Source: an uncultured Oscillospiraceae bacterium (GTDB lineage: Bacteria > Bacillota > Clostridia > Oscillospirales > Acutalibacteraceae). From it: 6,008 nucleotides of DNA. Of the stretch, positions 5,600 to 6,008 are shown in pieces. The notes under the pieces are model-generated. The model saw only the letters and a program-made list of their open reading frames with translations, was not told the origin of the DNA and searched no databases. Both the position numbers and the translations under genes were made by a program. The stretch lies in the NCBI GenBank assembly GCA_900549945.1, contig URQJ01000121.1, forward strand, positions 1 to 6,008, given 5' to 3'. Positions within the stretch are counted from its first letter, which is position 1; the number at the start of each line of letters is the position of its first letter.

Positions 5600-6008
5600 A
5601 TGACTAAGAAATATTTTCCGGGCGCAAACACCGGCCGCGGCTTCATCGGGCACTTTGAAAGCATCGTGCCGCCGTGGGAAAAGCCGCACTACACCTATAT
5701 CCTGAAGGGCGGACCGGGCGTGGGCAAGAACACGCTGATGAAAAAGGTATCGTGCCTCGCGCGGGCAAACGGCTTTGCTGTGGAGGAATTCCGGTGCGCG
5801 AGCGACCCCGAAAGCCTAGACGCCGTGCGCATCCCGCAGAAAGGGATTGTCCTTCTGGACGGCACCGCCCCGCACACGGTGGACCCCGCCGTCCCCGGTG
5901 TGGAGGGCGAAATTTTGAACCTCGGGCACTTTCTGCACCGCGAGGCCTTCGCACGGCGGCGCGGCGAGCTGCAGCTTCTGCTCTCGGAAAACCGCGCGCA
6001 TTACGGCG
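5600..6008 (+). CDS. P-loop ATPase of unknown role (PRK06851-like), N-terminal 136 residues, cut by the right edge
   Basis: The frame starts MTKKYFPGANTGRGFIGHFE and runs off the window after 136 complete codons. YILKGGPGVGKNTLMKKV (33-50) is a Walker A loop with Gly37, Gly42 and Lys43. The residue after Lys43, normally Ser/Thr and a magnesium ligand, is Asn44, with Thr45 next. GIVLLDGTAPHTVDP (82-96) looks like a Walker B strand ending in Asp87, followed by EGEILNLGHFL (102-112). The order of (F)PGANTxxGF, GGPGVGK, CxSDPxSLDxVxIP and LLDGTAPHxVDP matches, from memory, a Clostridia family annotated only as ATPase or PRK06851. I recall these as about 350-400 residues with a second P-loop domain, so well over half is probably missing here. 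No signal peptide is seen. The gene is divergent from the activase operon across a 292-base gap, which does not by itself imply a shared function. Confidence 0.85.
   Translation, partial: MTKKYFPGANTGRGFIGHFESIVPPWEKPHYTYILKGGPGVGKNTLMKKVSCLARANGFAVEEFRCASDPESLDAVRIPQKGIVLLDGTAPHTVDPAVPGVEGEILNLGHFLHREAFARRRGELQLLLSENRAHYG

Noticed and set aside
5243..5689. Minus-strand frame covering the divergent intergenic region and the start of the ATPase gene
   Set aside because: It is composed of Arg/Lys-rich sequence over a promoter region, overlaps both flanking gene starts and has no good start site. The inner ATG near 5412 also lacks a ribosome binding site.

Overview
The window looks like a GC-rich, gut-type Clostridia genome fragment, probably Oscillospiraceae/Ruminococcaceae-like. 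The evidence is the gene content (an orphan 2-hydroxyacyl-CoA dehydratase activase system and a Clostridia-type P-loop ATPase of unknown role), strong GGA-rich ribosome binding sites, and GC-rich codon choice. This taxonomic reading is inference from family knowledge; no search was run. The first ~360 bases look different and resemble a Bacteroidales-type sulfatase, so the left edge may be an assembly chimera.

Layout. (1) 1-929, minus strand: an open frame leaving the window on the left. Its N-terminal ~188 residues are an unrecognised hypothetical protein. Its last ~120 residues are the C-terminal part of an LTA-synthase/alkaline-phosphatase-superfamily sulfatase. (2) 968-998: a clear intrinsic terminator for minus-strand transcription. 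(3) 1002-2273, minus strand: a 423-residue dehydratase-like iron-sulfur protein (HGD-D/COG3581-like). (4) 2274-2364: a 91-base gap with a strong GC-rich hairpin straight after the upstream stop codon. (5) 2365-5307, minus strand: a 980-residue protein with two ASKHA-type activase ATPase domains followed by a cysteine motif and a DUF2229/COG3580-like domain. (6) 5308-5599: a divergent intergenic region with a good minus-strand promoter (TTGAAT-N17-TATGAT), a ~115-base leader with two GC-rich hairpins, and the start signals of a plus-strand gene. (7) 5600-6008, plus strand: the N-terminal 136 residues of a P-loop ATPase that continues past the right edge. I see no tRNA, rRNA, CRISPR array, insertion sequence or phage gene.

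How the parts work together. The two minus-strand genes form a two-gene operon ending at the 968-998 terminator. Together they encode what many Clostridia, as I recall, carry as one ~1,400-residue polypeptide: activase-activase-DUF2229-HGD-D (980 + 423 = 1,403 residues). By analogy with HgdC/HgdAB and with double-cubane cluster proteins, the activase half should use ATP hydrolysis to push an electron to low potential and hand it to iron-sulfur centres in the DUF2229 and HGD-D parts. No CoA-transferase, dehydratase partner, ferredoxin or amino-acid pathway gene is alongside, so the substrate cannot be assigned. This orphan ATP-driven reductase is the most interesting biology in the window.
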